In this document: in pieces, positions 26,568 through 35,364 of the stretch
Numbering within the stretch: the first letter of the stretch is position 1
How the letters are laid out: the number at the start of each line of letters is the position of its first letter
Assembly (NCBI RefSeq): GCF_017355525.1
Contig: NZ_CP067395.1
Span: 1,984,001-2,048,000, forward strand
DNA: 64,000 nt
Direction: 5' to 3'
From: Lysobacter enzymogenes
GTDB lineage: Bacteria; Pseudomonadota; Gammaproteobacteria; Xanthomonadales; Xanthomonadaceae
Program-made: the position numbers and the translations under genes
The notes under the pieces: generated by a model
Seen by the model: only the letters and a program-made list of their open reading frames with translations
The model's database searches: none
What the model was told of the DNA's origin: nothing

Positions 26568-28583
26568 ATGCTGACCCTACGCCCGCTTGCCTGCGCCCTC
26601 GCCCTCAGCCTGATCGCCGGCCTGGCCTCGCCCGCCGCCGACGCCGCCAAGAAAAAGGCCGCACCCAAGACCAAGGCCCCGGCCGTCGCCAACGCCTGCA
26701 GCGACTTCTACGCCAACGCCAACGCCGACTGGCTGCGCGCCAATCCGCTGTCCGGCGCCGCTTCGGTCTCGGCGCTGGAGACCCTGGCCGGCAACGCCCG
26801 CCGCCAGCAGCTGGAACTGCTGAACACCGCGATGACCGCGCCGCAGGGCAACGTGCAGAAGCTGCTCGGCGACTTCTGGGCCAGCGGCCTCGACGAAGCC
26901 GCGGTCGAACGCGACGGCGCCCAGCCGATCGCCCCGCTGCTGGGCCGCATCAACGCGATCAAGAAGTCCAAGGACATCCCGGCCTCGATCGCCGCCCTGC
27001 ACCAGGTCGGCATCCCGGTGCTGTTCAACTTCGGCGCCGACATCGACCTCAAGGACCTGGAACGCCACATCGGCTACTTCAGCCAGGGCGGCCTGGGCCT
27101 GCCGGACCCGGCCTACTACACCCGCACCGACAACGACACCCGCCAGCTGCTGGCGCAGTACAACGTCTACGTGCAGAAGATCCTGGCCCTGACCGGCACG
27201 CCGAAGGACAAGCTCGCGGCCGAGTCGCAGCTGGTCATCGACCTGGAAACCCGCCTGGCGCGCGCGTCCAAGCCGCTGTCGGCGCTGCGCGACCCGCTCG
27301 CCAACTACGCGCCGGTCGCCACCGCCAGCCTCGGCAAGACCTACAAGCGCCTGCAGCTCGGCGATTTCCTCAAGGCCCAGGGCGTCAGCGACGACAGCGT
27401 GTCGATGGCCAACCCGGCGCTGTTCGCCGAGATGGACAAGCTGATCGACCAGCTCAAGCCCGAGCAGTGGAAGACCTACCTGCGCTGGCGCGTCGGCGAC
27501 TCGATGGCGCCGTACCTGGCCAAGAGCTACCGCGACGCCGAATTCGATTTCCGCGGCAAGATCCTGCGCGGCGAGCGCGAGCAGCCCGCGCGCCAGCAGG
27601 CCGTGCTCGACGCGATCACCCTCGCCGCCGGCCCGATGGTCGGCCACGAGTACGCCGCGCGCTACCTGCCGGCCGCGACCGACCAGCGCGCCGAGCAGAT
27701 CGCACAGCAGGTGCGCGAAGCGCTGGCCAAGGCCATCGACGCCGACACCCGCTTCAGCGACAGCGCCAAGAACGAGGCGCGCGCCAAGCTGGCCAAGCTC
27801 AAGATCGAAGTCGGCACGCCCAAGCGCGACCTCGACTACACCGTGCAACCGATGGGCCGCGGCAGCTTCGGCAGCAACATGCTGATCGCCTCGACCTGGC
27901 GCCACCGCGAGGAAATGAAGCGCATCGGCCGCGGCAACGCCGACCGCCGCTGGGACGTGCTGCCGCAGGAGCCGTCGCTGGCCTACGACATCGCCCAGAA
28001 CCGCCTGATCGTGACCGCGGCGATGCTGCAGGCGCCGGTGCTCGACATGAGCCGCGGCGACGCCGCGCAGTACGGTTCCTTCGGCGCCCTGGTCGGCGCC
28101 GAGCTGACCCACGGCTTCGACAGCCGCGGCCGCTACGTCGACGCCAAGCAGGAAGTGCGCGACTGGTGGACCCCGGCCGAAGTGTCGGGCTGGGACGCGA
28201 TGACCGCGCGCGTGGCCGCGCAGTACAGCGCCGAATCCTGGCCGGGCCTGAGCGCGGTCAAGGTCAACGGCAACCAGGTGCGCGAAGTCGCCATCGCCGA
28301 CCAGGCCGGCGTCGAACTCGCCTGGGCCGCCTACCGCGCGGCCCAGCCGGCCGCGAACAAGGACGCCAACCAAGCCTTCTTCAAGGCCTGGGCCGGCGTC
28401 TGGGCGCAGCAGCTGAGCCCGGAAGCGGCGGCGCAGCGCGCGGCTTCGGGCATCCACGCCCCGGGCCAGTGGCGCACCAACATCCCGCTGTCGAACCTGC
28501 CGGCGTTCGGCGAAGCGTTCGGCTGCAAGGCGGGGACGGCGATGGTGCGCAAGGCGGATCAGCAGATCAAGGTGTTTCCCTGA
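26568..28583 (+). CDS. M13 family peptidase homologue with destroyed zinc site (probable pseudoenzyme), copy 3
   Basis: About 671 residues with a cleavable signal peptide (LACALALSLIAGLASPAADA) rather than a lipobox. The whole M13 fold is present (NACSDFYANANADWLRANP, FSQGGLGLPDPAYY, terminal CKAGTAMVRKADQQ). But the HExxH motif reads AELTH (A511, E512, H515), the third-ligand segment GENIAD reads EVAIAD, and the NAYY substrate motif is DIAQNRL. At least two zinc ligands are therefore gone. The frame is intact and codon use is normal, so it is a maintained protein, not a decayed gene. ATG at 26556 is an alternative start. Confidence 0.88.
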   Translation: MLTLRPLACALALSLIAGLASPAADAAKKKAAPKTKAPAVANACSDFYANANADWLRANPLSGAASVSALETLAGNARRQQLELLNTAMTAPQGNVQKLLGDFWASGLDEAAVERDGAQPIAPLLGRINAIKKSKDIPASIAALHQVGIPVLFNFGADIDLKDLERHIGYFSQGGLGLPDPAYYTRTDNDTRQLLAQYNVYVQKILALTGTPKDKLAAESQLVIDLETRLARASKPLSALRDPLANYAPVATASLGKTYKRLQLGDFLKAQGVSDDSVSMANPALFAEMDKLIDQLKPEQWKTYLRWRVGDSMAPYLAKSYRDAEFDFRGKILRGEREQPARQQAVLDAITLAAGPMVGHEYAARYLPAATDQRAEQIAQQVREALAKAIDADTRFSDSAKNEARAKLAKLKIEVGTPKRDLDYTVQPMGRGSFGSNMLIASTWRHREEMKRIGRGNADRRWDVLPQEPSLAYDIAQNRLIVTAAMLQAPVLDMSRGDAAQYGSFGALVGAELTHGFDSRGRYVDAKQEVRDWWTPAEVSGWDAMTARVAAQYSAESWPGLSAVKVNGNQVREVAIADQAGVELAWAAYRAAQPAANKDANQAFFKAWAGVWAQQLSPEAAAQRAASGIHAPGQWRTNIPLSNLPAFGEAFGCKAGTAMVRKADQQIKVFP

Positions 28584-28608
28584 TTTCCTGGTCGCCTAGC
28601 AAGTAACG

Positions 28609-28636
28609 AAAAAGCCCGGCGAAAGCCGGGCTTTTT
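28609..28636. terminator. Bidirectional Rho-independent terminator
   Basis: AAAAAGCCCGGC (28609-28620), loop GAAA, GCCGGGCTTTTT (28625-28636). It serves the convergent M13 copy 3 gene and the ternary-system operon. Confidence 0.9.
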
Positions 28637-28698
28637 CTTTGTCGCGCCATCGCGCGCGCGCGGCAGCCGCGGCTACCGCCGCGATACGCGTCCGACGC

Positions 28699-31470
28699 TC
28701 ACTGCAATTGCACCGCGCGCGTCTGCGAACTGTTCGCATCGATCGCCATCGCCCGGCCCTGATCGTCGAACAGCACCAGCCGCCCGTCCTGCTCGCGCGC
28801 GCGCAGCGGCGCCTGCGGCCAGTCGATCCGCGCCACGCAACGCGCGGCCGTCTGGTTGCCGCGCGCGACCAGATACAGGTTCATGCGATAGCTGCCGTGC
28901 AGCAGCACCGCGAAGCCCTGGGTCAGCGGGATCAGCGAGCTGTCGCACTCGCCCGTGCCCGGCTCCGGCGGATCCAGGTCGATGGCGCTGCTGCGTCCGG
29001 CGAAGCGGAACGAGAAGCGCACGCCGCCGTCGGCGTTCGCCTCCGCGGCCACGTCGGTGACGCTGCGGTGCGGGTCGAGCAGCATCGTGTCGGCGGAAAT
29101 TTCCACCGGTTCGCGCGAGACCAGCGAACGCTTGGGAGCGCTGCGGTAGTGCCAGACCGCAGTGGCGCCGTGCCCGGCGACCAGGAACAGTTCGTCGTGG
29201 CGCAGGAACCGCGCCTGCACCACCGCGCCGCCGAGATCGCCGACGCTCCACAACACGTTAAGCGCCGCGCTGCTGGCGTCGAGCAGGACGATGCGCTGGT
29301 CCGACACCACCGACCAGGCGATGCCGTCGAAGCGGTCGGCGAAGAACTGCAACGGCATCGCGCCGAGGTCGAGGATCTCGTGCCGGGTCAGGTCGAGCCG
29401 GGCGATGCGCCAGACCGAATCGCGCTGGACCAGCGCCAGCGCGACTTCGCCGCTGTCGCCGATCACCAGCCTTTGCGCGGGCGCCGCGTAGCGGCGCAGG
29501 CAATGGCCGGCGGCATCGTAGACGGCCACGCCGGCCTCGCCGAACGCGGCCAGCCAGCGGCCTTCGCCGAGCGCTGCGACATCCAGCGGGCTGTGCGCGC
29601 TGGCGCCGGACTCGATCCGCGCGACCAGCGGCGCGGCGCGGTTCCACAGCGGCAACGCCGGCGGCGTCGGCGGCAGGCCCCAGTCGGGCAAGTCGGCGTT
29701 GAGCCACGGGTCGGCGGCGAGCTTGCGGATGCCGTCGAGCTGCATGCGTTCGAGCGCGTTGGCGCCGGCGGCGCGATCGGCGGCGAGCGCCGGCAGTGCG
29801 TTCGCGGCGATGCGCGCCAACGCCGGGCCGCCGTTCTTGCAAGCGGCCAGCGCCAGTCCCAGCGCTTCGCGCGGCGCGGCCGCGGCGTCGCCATCGCACA
29901 GCTCGGCGATGCGCGCGGCGTAATGTTCGAGGGTATCGGGCAGCAACGCGGCGCGCCGCACCAGCGCGCGCGCCGACAGTTCGGCGCCGCCGGCTTCGGC
30001 CGCGAGCAGCCAGCGCGCCGCCTGTTCGTGCGCGTCCGGGTCGCTCCAGACCGCGTCCACCGCTTCCAGCCAGTGGCCTTGCGCGGCCAGCGCGTGGCCC
30101 CACTCGCGGCGCAGCGCCAGCGCGTCCTCGCGGCGTCCGCCCTGCGCTTCGAGAATCGCGACCGCGGCGGCGAAGGCGTTGTCGCGGCGCGCCACCAGCA
30201 CCGCGCGCTCGCGGTCGCCGGCGAGCATCAGCAGGCGGATGATCGTGTCCGCCGGCATGTCCCAGCCCAGCGCCAGTTCCGCGGCCTGCGCGGCGCGGTC
30301 GTGCGCGAGCAGATAGTCCAAAGCCTCCTGGCGCGCGTTGAGCAGTTCGGCGAGCACGAACACCGCTTCGTCGATCCGGCCCTCGCGGTCGAGCCGCTCG
30401 AACGCGCGGCGATAGCGCTGGCGCAGCAGTTCGCGCACGTCTTCGCCGACGCCGATGCTGGCGCCGGCGCCGAGCCTCGCGCTCGGGGTCAGGCGGTCGC
30501 GCCGCTGCGGCAGGCCGAAGGCCTGGCCCAGCGAGCGCATCGCCTCGCCGTCGACCGGCAGCGCATGGCGCAGCGCTTCCATGACGTCGCCGCGGTCGAA
30601 CAGCTCCAGCAACCGGCGCAGGTACGCGCCCTGGCGCATGCCGATCAGCCGCGCCACGCCGCTGGCCGCGGCCATGCGCGCGAGCGCCTCGCGCCAGCGC
30701 TGCGGCCGCGCGACCCGCGTCCGCGCGGACACGCCCGCGCCGCTTCGCGCGGGAGCGCCTGCGCCCGACCCGCTGGCGCCTGGGTCGCCGCTGTTTGCGC
30801 CGCCGGCACCGCTGCCCAGCAGCCCCGGAAACTGCGCGAGCAACCACGCCGCGGCGTTGTCGCGCGCGCCGGTCAATCGCTCCCGCAAACTTGCGCCGGA
30901 GGCGTCCGCAGCCTCGCCCGACAAGGCGCTCAGGAACCGCTCGCGCTCGCGGCTCGGCGGCGCGACCCGATCGCCGAGCAGCGCGCGCACGCTCTTGCCG
31001 CCGAGCCGGTCCGGCGCCAGCTTCGGCACGGCGCGGTCGCAGACGAAGGTGTCGTGCAGCGCGTAATCGTCCAACTCGATCGCCAGCGACGGGTCCAGGA
31101 CCTCGCCCTCGGCGATATCCAGCGCGACCAGTTGTCCGCCCAGCACCAGGCGCACATCGGCCGGCGCCAGCCCCTCGCGCTCGCTCGCGCGCAGCGGCCC
31201 CGCGTACAGGCCGTGCGCGCCGATCCGGCACAACGGCGTGCCGCCGGCGCGCTCGCATTCCAGCGCGCGCTCGGCTTCGAACCGCAGCAGATCGCCGCGC
31301 GCCGCTGCGCGATCGAAACGCCACGCGCGGCAGCCCGGCGCCCACCAGCGCAGCAGGCGTTCGCTGCGCTGGCGCGCGTCGAGCAGATCGGCGGGCAGCC
31401 ACAAGCCGGCCACGGCCTGCCGGCCGCGCCAGACCGGATAGCGCACCTGCGCGCTGGGCGTCTCAGACAT
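28699..31470 (-). CDS. bpX6-like helical-repeat and beta-propeller protein of a MoxR-vWA-propeller ternary system
   Basis: A 923-residue cytoplasmic protein without signal or membrane segments. Residues about 5-165 form a distinct N-terminal domain (VRYPVWRGRQAVAGLWLPAD, RLLRWWAPG, GDLLRF) resembling the bpX6 domain of ternary systems. Then a Gly/Ser/Ala linker (about 220-255), an Ala-rich helical-repeat region like TPR/solenoids (about 260-620) and a C-terminal beta-propeller (about 635-923; blades such as DVAALGEGRWLAAFGEAGVAV and GDLGGAVVQARFLRHDELFLV shown by spaced beta-strand pairs). Its start overlaps the stop of the vWA-propeller gene by 8 bases. It is the last gene of the operon. bpX6 assignment is from memory of the family; needs profile search. 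Confidence 0.75.
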   Translation of the reverse strand: MSETPSAQVRYPVWRGRQAVAGLWLPADLLDARQRSERLLRWWAPGCRAWRFDRAAARGDLLRFEAERALECERAGGTPLCRIGAHGLYAGPLRASEREGLAPADVRLVLGGQLVALDIAEGEVLDPSLAIELDDYALHDTFVCDRAVPKLAPDRLGGKSVRALLGDRVAPPSRERERFLSALSGEAADASGASLRERLTGARDNAAAWLLAQFPGLLGSGAGGANSGDPGASGSGAGAPARSGAGVSARTRVARPQRWREALARMAAASGVARLIGMRQGAYLRRLLELFDRGDVMEALRHALPVDGEAMRSLGQAFGLPQRRDRLTPSARLGAGASIGVGEDVRELLRQRYRRAFERLDREGRIDEAVFVLAELLNARQEALDYLLAHDRAAQAAELALGWDMPADTIIRLLMLAGDRERAVLVARRDNAFAAAVAILEAQGGRREDALALRREWGHALAAQGHWLEAVDAVWSDPDAHEQAARWLLAAEAGGAELSARALVRRAALLPDTLEHYAARIAELCDGDAAAAPREALGLALAACKNGGPALARIAANALPALAADRAAGANALERMQLDGIRKLAADPWLNADLPDWGLPPTPPALPLWNRAAPLVARIESGASAHSPLDVAALGEGRWLAAFGEAGVAVYDAAGHCLRRYAAPAQRLVIGDSGEVALALVQRDSVWRIARLDLTRHEILDLGAMPLQFFADRFDGIAWSVVSDQRIVLLDASSAALNVLWSVGDLGGAVVQARFLRHDELFLVAGHGATAVWHYRSAPKRSLVSREPVEISADTMLLDPHRSVTDVAAEANADGGVRFSFRFAGRSSAIDLDPPEPGTGECDSSLIPLTQGFAVLLHGSYRMNLYLVARGNQTAARCVARIDWPQAPLRAREQDGRLVLFDDQGRAMAIDANSSQTRAVQLQ

Positions 31471-33421
31471 CGCCGTCCCCCTCGGCGTCGCTTCCCCCGG
31501 CGTAGATCGTCGTACTCACGCCGCGTTCGTGCAACACCACCAGCCGGCCGCGCAGGTCGATCACGGCGATGGTCTCGCCGCCGGCGGCGACGCTGCCGAC
31601 GGTCAGGCGGATGCTGGACTGGTACAGGGTGCGGCGTTCGTTCTCGCCGATCGCCAGCACCGCGGTGCGGTCGGGGTTGATCGCGATCAGCGCCGGGCCG
31701 CCGTCGCGCGGCGCGTCGATGCCGATCACTTTCCATTCGCTCGGCAGGATCAGCTCGAAATCGGCCGCGATGTCGCCGCCGTCCCATTGCAGCAGCCGCC
31801 ACAACGCGGAACGCTCGCCGCCGTGGCCGCCGAGGCGCAGCTCGACCGCGGCGACGTGGCGGTAACCGCCGCGCACCCGCTGGCCGTGCAGCCAGCCCGA
31901 CTGGATCTGCCCCGGACACTTGGCCTCGGCGAGCGCCCGGTCGTTCCTGTTGGCCCGACCCGGCTGGGTGGTGGCGACCTCGATGCGGCCATCGCGCACC
32001 CGCAGGTAATCGACCCACGCCTCGTGCATCGCGACCATCGCCAGCACCTGCTGCGCATACGGCGCGAACTTGGCGGGATCGCCGTCCGAATCCTGCGGGC
32101 GCCAGCGCCACAGGTTTCCGGAGTCCAGCACGAACAGCTCCGGCTTCGGCTCGGCGCGGCCGCCGAGCTCCCTCGCCGACGCCTGCACCCAAGCCATCGG
32201 CGCCCAGCGTCCGCGGTCGGGCGAGCAGTTCAGCAGTTCCGGCCGCACACCCTGGACGAAACCTCGTAGCCCCTGGAAAGACAGCGCCGGGAGCGGAGCG
32301 CCGTCCGGGTACGCGCCCGGATGAGCGCGCGGCCGCGAGTACGCCACCACGCCGCCGAATACATGAGCGTGGATGCCCGCCGCAAACAACGGCCCGGTCC
32401 AGTGCACCACGCTGGGGTTGCCGAGCCGGCGCTTGCTGGTCAGCCGGTGCAGATGCACGACTTGCTTGTCCCACAACGGCACCGCCACCGACAAACCGTT
32501 CGCCGACAACAGCGGCGGCTGTTTCAGCGAGATGCGTTCGGCCACCCGCACCACCCGTACCGGGCCGATCTCCTCAGTGGCCGGCGCCACCTGCGGCTTG
32601 AGCACGAACTGGCCGCGCAGCAGGCGCGAGCCGCGCTTGGGATCGGGCAACGCCAGCCGCGCTTCGCGCCGCGCCTGCGGCGAGCTCACCGTCACCGCCA
32701 ACTCGCCGGCGCCGGCTGCCGCGATGGCGACGCGGTGGCCGAGGCCATAACCGGCCGCGGCCGCGCCGATCGACCATCGCTCGCCCGGACTGGGCTGCTG
32801 CGCATCCAGCCACTGCGCCCATTGCTGTTCCAGCATCGCGCGCGCCGCTCCGGTGCCGGAATGACCGGCTTCCGCGAAGTTCGCTTCGGCGCGAAAACGC
32901 CAGGCGCGCGCGTCGAGCAGTTCGCGCAGGCTCTGCGTCGGGTCGCCCGCGTGTCCGGCCGCATGCAGCTCGCCGGGAATACCGAGCACGCCCCACAAAA
33001 ACCGCGCCTTCGCCGCCTGCGCCCGCTGCGCCAACAAGATCCACAACGCGATATGCAACAACCGCGGCGCGCCCAACTGCGCCGGCCCGCTGTCGAACAC
33101 CGCCACGGTCAGCGCGTCGGTCTGGCGCGCGATCAATTTCGGGCTCAGGAACAAATGCTCGCCGCCGGCGGCGCGGCGGTCGAATTCTTCCGGCGCGGCG
33201 TCGGCCAGCGCCCATTCGCTCAGCAGCAGGCGTTCGTAGCTGCCGCGGCGGCGCAGGTCGTCGATGCCTTCGGGCTCGACCTGCCCGCGCAAGGCGCGCA
33301 GGCGGAACGCGCCGAGCAGCGGATGCAGGCGCAGCAGCAGCTCGCCGAGCGCGGCCGCCGGTTCCGGGTCGAACCAGTCCAGCCATTGCCGCCAGGGCGT
33401 CAGGGTCGCGGGCAGGCGCAT
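31463..33421 (-). CDS. vWA-like plus beta-propeller protein of a MoxR-vWA-propeller ternary system
   Basis: A 652-residue protein. Residues about 1-100 precede a vWA-like Rossmann segment: LTVAVFDSGPAQLGAPRLLHIALWILLAQRA (quoted core VAVFDSGPAQLGAPRLLHIA, about 104-124) followed by KARFLWGVLG. The MIDAS DxSxS reads DSGPAQ, so metal binding may be lost. From about residue 290 a beta-propeller follows, with strand pairs separated by about 40-60 residues and blade-like ends (GLSVAVPLWDKQVVHLHRL, ALIAINPDRTAVLAIGENER, GETIAVIDLRGRLVVLHE). In ternary systems the vWA protein partners a MoxR ATPase; here it is fused to a propeller. Starts 4 bases past the 139-residue gene. Confidence 0.72.
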   Translation of the reverse strand: MRLPATLTPWRQWLDWFDPEPAAALGELLLRLHPLLGAFRLRALRGQVEPEGIDDLRRRGSYERLLLSEWALADAAPEEFDRRAAGGEHLFLSPKLIARQTDALTVAVFDSGPAQLGAPRLLHIALWILLAQRAQAAKARFLWGVLGIPGELHAAGHAGDPTQSLRELLDARAWRFRAEANFAEAGHSGTGAARAMLEQQWAQWLDAQQPSPGERWSIGAAAAGYGLGHRVAIAAAGAGELAVTVSSPQARREARLALPDPKRGSRLLRGQFVLKPQVAPATEEIGPVRVVRVAERISLKQPPLLSANGLSVAVPLWDKQVVHLHRLTSKRRLGNPSVVHWTGPLFAAGIHAHVFGGVVAYSRPRAHPGAYPDGAPLPALSFQGLRGFVQGVRPELLNCSPDRGRWAPMAWVQASARELGGRAEPKPELFVLDSGNLWRWRPQDSDGDPAKFAPYAQQVLAMVAMHEAWVDYLRVRDGRIEVATTQPGRANRNDRALAEAKCPGQIQSGWLHGQRVRGGYRHVAAVELRLGGHGGERSALWRLLQWDGGDIAADFELILPSEWKVIGIDAPRDGGPALIAINPDRTAVLAIGENERRTLYQSSIRLTVGSVAAGGETIAVIDLRGRLVVLHERGVSTTIYAGGSDAEGDGDV

Positions 33422-33425
33422 GCGC

Positions 33426-33845
33426 TCAGTCCTGCCAGCGCGCGCGGATCTGCGCGATCAGTTCGTCGCCGGCCGGCAGCGCGCGGTGCAAAGGCACCAG
33501 TTGCGCCGGGTCGCGCAGCATCAGCAAAGGCGACGGGCGATGGCGGCGTTCCAGCGCGCGTTGCAGCAGGTCCAGCGGCAGTTGCGGGCGCTGCGTGGTC
33601 GGCAGCCACAGCGCCGGCGCGGCTTCGCGCGGCGCGATGTAGAGCACGCCTTCGCACCACGGCAGTTCGTCGGCGCGGCCGGTCGCCACCAGCACGTCGG
33701 CGTTGGCGGTCAGCATGAGCTTGCCGCGCCGCTGCGGTTCCAGCGTTTCTATCGCGGCCAGCAACGCGCGCGCGGCGGCGCAGCCGACGCCGGCGGCGCC
33801 CTGCGGCGCGGGCGGTTCCGGTTCCGGGCCCCACTCCCAGTTCAT
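33426..33845 (-). CDS. Small unknown component of the ternary-system operon
   Basis: A 139-residue protein, acidic Pro-rich at the N-terminus (WEWGPEPEPPAPQG) and then a compact alpha/beta-looking domain (GKLMLTANADVLVATG, GVLYIAPREAAPALWLP, PLDLLQRALER, DELIAQIRARW). Its ATG overlaps the MoxR stop (ATGA), so its amount is tied to MoxR. No known family can be assigned. It may be one of the bpX-type adaptor domains. The ORF is conserved in phase and operonic position, which argues for a real gene. Confidence 0.7.
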   Translation of the reverse strand: MNWEWGPEPEPPAPQGAAGVGCAAARALLAAIETLEPQRRGKLMLTANADVLVATGRADELPWCEGVLYIAPREAAPALWLPTTQRPQLPLDLLQRALERRHRPSPLLMLRDPAQLVPLHRALPAGDELIAQIRARWQD

Positions 33846-34999
33846 GCCGCCGCCGTCACCCGTTCGGCCAGGCGCGCGCGCTCGGCGGCCAGTTCGGCCG
33901 GCAACGCGTCGCGGTCGAAGTTGGCGTCGATCTCGCGCAGCAGCGCTTCGGCGATGACCCCGGCGCCGGGCGCGTCGGCCGCGCCGGCGAGGCAGGCGCG
34001 CGCGGCTTCGAGCAGGCGCGCGACCCGCGACACCGGTTGCAGCGCGGCGTGTTCGACCGCGGCGCGCAGGGTCGGGTTGGCGGCGGCGGCGAGCGAATCG
34101 CGCAGCACGTCCTGCGCGGCCAGTTGCGCTTCGCGCGTGGGCATGACGTAGAACAGCGGCCACAGGTCGGCTTCGTCGGCGGCGTCGCGCCCGGCCAGCA
34201 CCGCGGCCGCGGCGATCAGGCGCTGGACCTTGACGATGCGCCGGTCCGACAGGCTTAAGCCCGCGCCGCGCAGCTTGCGGATCGCCTCGGCCAGCAGCCC
34301 GCGCGCGCGCTCCATCGCCACCGCCGGCACCCGCCGGCTCAGTTCGTCGATGTCGCTGAGATCGGCGCGGTGCGCCAACGGCGCCGCCTGCGCCTGCCAG
34401 CCGCCGGCCAGCAGCGCTTCGAGCTGGTGGTCCGGCACCGGTTCGACGAACAGATGCAGCAGGAAGCGGTCGGCGAACGCGGCCAGCGATTCGTCGTCGG
34501 GCAGCGCGTTGGACGCGCCGACGCAGACCCGCAGCGGACACGCGACCTGGGTGTGGCCGCGGCGGAAGCGGCGTTCGTTGAGCACGCCGAGCAAGGTGTT
34601 GAGGATCGCGGTCGAGCCGAGGAACACCTCGTCGAGGAACGCGACCTCGGCCTCGGGCAGCATGCCGCTGACGTCGGTCTCGACCACGCCCTCGCGCAGC
34701 CGGCGCAGGTCGACCGGGCCGAACAGTTCCGACGGCTCGGTGAAGCGGCCCAGCAGGTATTCGAAATAGCGGCCGCCCAGGGCCGCGGCGACGCGCCGCA
34801 CCACCGCGCTCTTGGCGGTGCCCGGCGGGCCGAGGATCAGCAGATGCTCCTGCGCGACCGCGGCCAGCACGATCAGCTCGGCGAGCTGCTCGCGTTCGAC
34901 CAAGCCGGTGGTGGCGGCATGCGCGGCGTCGCGGACGCGGGCCGCGGCCTGTTGCGCGGCGGAGGGGGCGGAACTCACCGCGGAGGAGCTGGAGGTCAT
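33842..34999 (-). CDS. MoxR-type AAA+ ATPase
   Basis: 385 residues. Walker A GPPGTAKS and Walker B FLDEVF are intact, with sensor 1 Asn in GASNALPDDESLAAFADRF and the Arg finger in DRFLLHLF. An N-terminal Ser/Ala-rich tail of about 18 residues precedes REQLAELIVLAAVAQEHLLI. MoxR ATPases act as chaperone-like remodellers of vWA-containing partners, here the protein two genes downstream. First gene of the four-gene operon; start at ATG 34999, after GGAGCT. Confidence 0.92.
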   Translation of the reverse strand: MTSSSSAVSSAPSAAQQAAARVRDAAHAATTGLVEREQLAELIVLAAVAQEHLLILGPPGTAKSAVVRRVAAALGGRYFEYLLGRFTEPSELFGPVDLRRLREGVVETDVSGMLPEAEVAFLDEVFLGSTAILNTLLGVLNERRFRRGHTQVACPLRVCVGASNALPDDESLAAFADRFLLHLFVEPVPDHQLEALLAGGWQAQAAPLAHRADLSDIDELSRRVPAVAMERARGLLAEAIRKLRGAGLSLSDRRIVKVQRLIAAAAVLAGRDAADEADLWPLFYVMPTREAQLAAQDVLRDSLAAAANPTLRAAVEHAALQPVSRVARLLEAARACLAGAADAPGAGVIAEALLREIDANFDRDALPAELAAERARLAERVTAAA

Positions 35000-35364
35000 A
35001 GCGGGCGGCCTGGGTCCTTGGCGGCGCGCGGCGGCGGCGTGGCCGTAGCGACGTGGCGTTGGGTCGTTGATCGGGGTGTGGGCCGGCGTTGCGGGCGCGC
35101 AGCGAACGCAGCGCGCGCGGACGCGCCGGCCACGCGCGCACTGTAGGCGCGCGGCGCGCGAAACCGCAACTGAGGTCGCGTTAGGTTCGTGAGCGGCGCA
35201 GCGGTGTGGGCGAACGGCGCCGGCCCGGGGGCGGGTTTTCCCGATCCGCTGGGGATGCTCCTGTAGGAGCGGCGCGAGCCGCGACTGCGACAACCCACCT
35301 ACGCCGCGACTATCGTCGTAGTTGGGTTGTCGCAGTCGCGGCTCGCGCCGCTCCTACAGGGGGC
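35000..35364. other. Intergenic region between MoxR operon and rhomboid gene
   Basis: 365 bases without a gene. The half next to moxR should hold the operon promoter; the other half is a long hairpin described separately at 35260-35360. Confidence 0.5.
35260..35360. repeat. Inverted pair of the 30-base REP-like repeat forming a 44-base-arm hairpin
   Basis: The left arm (35260-35303) starts CCTGTAGGAGCGGCGCGAGC and pairs with the right arm (35317-35360) with a single mismatch over 44 bases and a 13-base loop. It could terminate or stabilise the transcript of the rhomboid gene, which ends at 35365 on the minus strand. Confidence 0.9.
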
